31,476 bases of DNA from Kiritimatiellia bacterium (GTDB lineage: Bacteria; Verrucomicrobiota; Kiritimatiellia; RFP12; UBA1067): NCBI GenBank assembly GCA_016296065.1, contig JAEDKA010000045.1:1-31476 (forward strand), in the 5' to 3' direction. Within the stretch, counting starts at the first letter, position 1, and every line of letters begins with the position of its first letter. The position numbers and the translations under genes are program-made. The notes beneath the pieces are model-generated. The model was not told where the DNA came from. It searched no databases and saw nothing but the letters and a program-made list of their open reading frames with translations. Below, piece by piece: positions 29,997 through 31,476 of the stretch.

Positions 29997-31116
29997 GCTA
30001 CACATAGTTGGCACGGCGCTGGTCGCCGCGGCGCTGGTCGCCGGATGCAAAAAGAGCGAAACCGCGGCAACCGAGCCGGAGAAGGCGACGACCGAACCTG
30101 CGGCGGCGGAGGCAAAGGCCCCCGAGGCCCCTGCGGCCGACGAGAAGAAGGATCCGGCCGACGTCATGATCTCCGTCGGCGACGCAAAGATCACGCGCGG
30201 CGAGATCGACGCCCAGGTCGACGAGATAGTCAAGAAGCAGGGCGACAAGATCCCGGCCCAGAGCGCCTCCTACTACAGGCAGATGATCGCCAACCAGATC
30301 GTCCAGGCGTTCATCATGAACAATGTCATCGCCGCCAAGGCGAATGAGCTCGGCTATAAGCTCGAGGACGGAGACCTCAAGGCGTTCGAGGAGAAGATGC
30401 TCAAGCAGTTCGCCGGACGCCCCGACGCGCCCAAGACGATTGACGAGTTCATCGAGAAGCTCCCCTTCGGCAAGGAATTCGTCACGAAGCAGTTCGAAAG
30501 CCAGATCGTCATCGAGAAGATGATCGAGGGCGAGATCTCGTCCAAGAGCGGAAAGGACTACGCGGCCGAGGCGCAGAAGATCGTCGACGACATCAAGGCC
30601 GAAAACGCCAAGATCCCCGAGGCGGCCGCAGAGGCGGAGAAGAAGATCAAGGAGATCAAGGAGACGCTCGACGCCACCCCCGACGCGGAAAAGGCCGAGA
30701 AGTTCGCCGAGATCGCCAAGGAGAAGTCCGACTGCCCGTCCGGCTCCAAGGGCGGAGACCTCGGCTTCTTCACCCACGGACAGATGGTCAAGGAGTTCGA
30801 CGAGGCGGCGTTCGCGCTCCCCATCGGCACGATTTCCGATGTCGTGAAGACCCAGTTCGGCTACCACATCATCCTCGTGACGGACAAGAAGGAAGCCGTC
30901 GCGGCGGAGGGCGACAAGCCCGCCGAGCCGGAGTCGGTCAAGGCCAGCCACATCCTCGTCAAGGCGCCCGCAGAGCGTCCGGTTCCGGATGTCAAAGACG
31001 TCGAGAAGTCCCTCAAGAACCGCGGCGAATCCGAGGAGATCGGCAAGTTCATGAAGGACATCCTCTCCAAGTCCGGCATCAAGGCGGCGGACGAGTACAA
31101 GCATATGCTCCCGTGA
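29989..31116 (+). CDS. Parvulin-like peptidyl-prolyl isomerase lipoprotein
   Basis: This protein has 375 residues from the ATG at 29989, which has AAGGA 7 nt upstream; a start 6 codons earlier is possible. The lipoprotein signal ends in LVAGC (about 16-20). A Pro/Ala/Glu-rich linker leads to a SurA/PrsA-like chaperone region (ISVGDAKITRGEIDAQVDEI, about 61-80). The parvulin core occupies about 235-298 (CPSGSKGGDLGFFTHGQMVKEFDEAAF, then GYHIILVTDKKE). The strand KASHILVKA, normally first in a parvulin domain, occurs after it at 318-326, so the domain looks circularly permuted. The likely role is periplasmic or surface folding of exported proteins. Confidence 0.85.
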   Translation: MAKLHIVGTALVAAALVAGCKKSETAATEPEKATTEPAAAEAKAPEAPAADEKKDPADVMISVGDAKITRGEIDAQVDEIVKKQGDKIPAQSASYYRQMIANQIVQAFIMNNVIAAKANELGYKLEDGDLKAFEEKMLKQFAGRPDAPKTIDEFIEKLPFGKEFVTKQFESQIVIEKMIEGEISSKSGKDYAAEAQKIVDDIKAENAKIPEAAAEAEKKIKEIKETLDATPDAEKAEKFAEIAKEKSDCPSGSKGGDLGFFTHGQMVKEFDEAAFALPIGTISDVVKTQFGYHIILVTDKKEAVAAEGDKPAEPESVKASHILVKAPAERPVPDVKDVEKSLKNRGESEEIGKFMKDILSKSGIKAADEYKHMLP

Positions 31117-31140
31117 GGGTTGCCAATAGCGGCCAGAATA

Positions 31141-31149
31141 TGATATAAT
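31141..31149 (+). promoter_or_regulatory. Extended -10 promoter of the small basic protein gene
   Basis: TGATATAAT has its hexamer at 31144-31149. The ATG is 28 nt downstream, with GAAAGGAAAAGAAG before it as the ribosome site. Confidence 0.65.
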
Positions 31150-31177
31150 TTTCGCCCATTGAAAGGAAAAGAAGACA

Positions 31178-31333
31178 ATGAGCCAGCATGCATCTCTTAA
31201 GGGTTCCGGCAAGATCACCTCTAAGCGCAACGTTCTGAAGCGTTTCGAGCGTGTAGACCTCCTCCAGAAGCGCGGGGAATGGAAGGAAGGCAGCCGTGGC
31301 CTCGGTCTCAAGAAGACCAAGCCCGAAGCCTAA
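31178..31333 (+). CDS. PVC small basic protein (TIGR04137-like)
   Basis: This is a 51-residue basic protein. The text SQHASLKGSGKITSKRNVLKRFERVDLL, then RGEWKEGSRGLGLKKTKPEA, matches the Verrucomicrobia/Chlamydiae small basic protein family that I know as TIGR04137, thought to be rRNA- or ribosome-associated; its job is unproven. It has its own promoter and a strong intrinsic terminator, so it is a single-gene transcript. Codons such as CGT and CTT contrast with the C- and G-ending codons of nearby genes, as expected of a highly expressed gene. It is the best taxonomic marker in the window. Confidence 0.88.
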   Translation: MSQHASLKGSGKITSKRNVLKRFERVDLLQKRGEWKEGSRGLGLKKTKPEA

Positions 31334-31361
31334 GACAAATCTTTCTTAGTCGCTGAAAAAG

Positions 31362-31404
31362 CCGCGTCCGGTCCGCAAAGGGTCCGGGCGTGGTTTTTTC
31401 TTTT
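31362..31404 (+). terminator. Intrinsic terminator of the small basic protein gene
   Basis: CCGCGTCCGGTCC pairs with GGTCCGGGCGTGG (13-bp stem with G-T pairs and one mismatch) around a short loop near 31377. TTTTTTCTTTT follows (31394-31404). Confidence 0.85.
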
Positions 31405-31429
31405 CCCGCGTGGAGCCGCTGCCCAAGGA

Positions 31430-31450
31430 GACGCACCGTCCCGGTGCGTC
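31430..31450. repeat. Family C 21-nt palindrome (first of two at the window end)
   Basis: Arms GACGCACCG (31430-31438) and CGGTGCGTC (31442-31450) pair perfectly around TCC, the complement of the GGA loop elsewhere. Confidence 0.75.
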
Positions 31451-31455
31451 ATGCC

Positions 31456-31476
31456 GACGCGGCGAGACGCCGCATC
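31456..31476. repeat. Family C 21-nt palindrome (second of two at the window end)
   Basis: Arms GACGCGGCG (31456-31464) and CGCCGCATC (31468-31476) pair, with one mismatch, around AGA. It sits 5 nt after the previous copy and runs to the last base of the window. Confidence 0.65.

Noticed and set aside
29998..31320. A 440-codon minus-strand frame opposite the parvulin lipoprotein
   Set aside because: It is Leu/Asp/Arg-rich shadow sequence of a strongly supported gene.

Overview
The window reads as bacterial chromosome from the PVC group, most likely Kiritimatiellota or a close relative. The best marker is a 51-residue small basic protein near the right end (31178-31333), a family I know from Chlamydiae, Verrucomicrobia and relatives. 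An ECF sigma factor overlapping a membrane Ser/Thr kinase, a secretin operon and a DUF4230 protein fit. The phylum is inference. Housekeeping parts are GC-rich. The left 6 kb is visibly richer in A+T and holds mostly genes of unknown function. Many promoters share an extended -10 box, TGnTATAAT, often without a clear -35; at four genes it lies only 7-9 nt before the ATG, so those mRNAs should be leaderless or nearly so.

Layout. 1-6600: an AAA ATPase with a winged helix, remnants of a toxin-antitoxin locus, a leucine-rich-repeat protein, a two-helix membrane protein, a large lipoprotein, a possible HEPN protein and a small membrane protein, all on the minus strand. 6640-6760: a rod-like fold that may be a structured RNA. 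6870-11180: three two-gene accessory modules (kinase/sigma factor, DUF3990 ADP-ribosyltransferase-like pair, Phd/RelE-type toxin-antitoxin), separated and bounded by same-orientation copies of one dispersed repeat. 11200-16970: core genes coaD, DUF58-MoxR, bioD-bioA and ychF.

17019-18240: a four-helix-bundle/zinc-ribbon gene between two nearly identical direct copies of a long palindrome built from 9-nt units; the second copy supplies its start codon. 18235-24071: a secretion operon (GspL-like, GspM/PilO-like, secretin GspD, coiled-coil membrane protein), then an orphan OppF-type ATPase with another nonamer palindrome in frame. 25041-31333: a tiny lipoprotein, DUF4230, a secreted protein, an HI0933-type flavoprotein, MtaB, RecO, a parvulin-like lipoprotein with unusual domain order, and the small basic protein with its terminator.

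The main theme is dispersed palindromic DNA. Three families occur: (A) an ~85-110 bp repeat bounding accessory modules; (B) nonamer-built palindromes flanking the four-helix-bundle gene and inserted elsewhere; (C) 21-nt palindromes with 9-bp arms and a 3-nt loop whose arms vary while pairing is kept. Families B and C have entered coding regions in frame without breaking them. The nonamer palindrome with its four-helix-bundle gene is the best candidate here for an undescribed element, loosely comparable in layout to REP/RAYT systems. That is inference; no mobilising activity can be shown from sequence alone.
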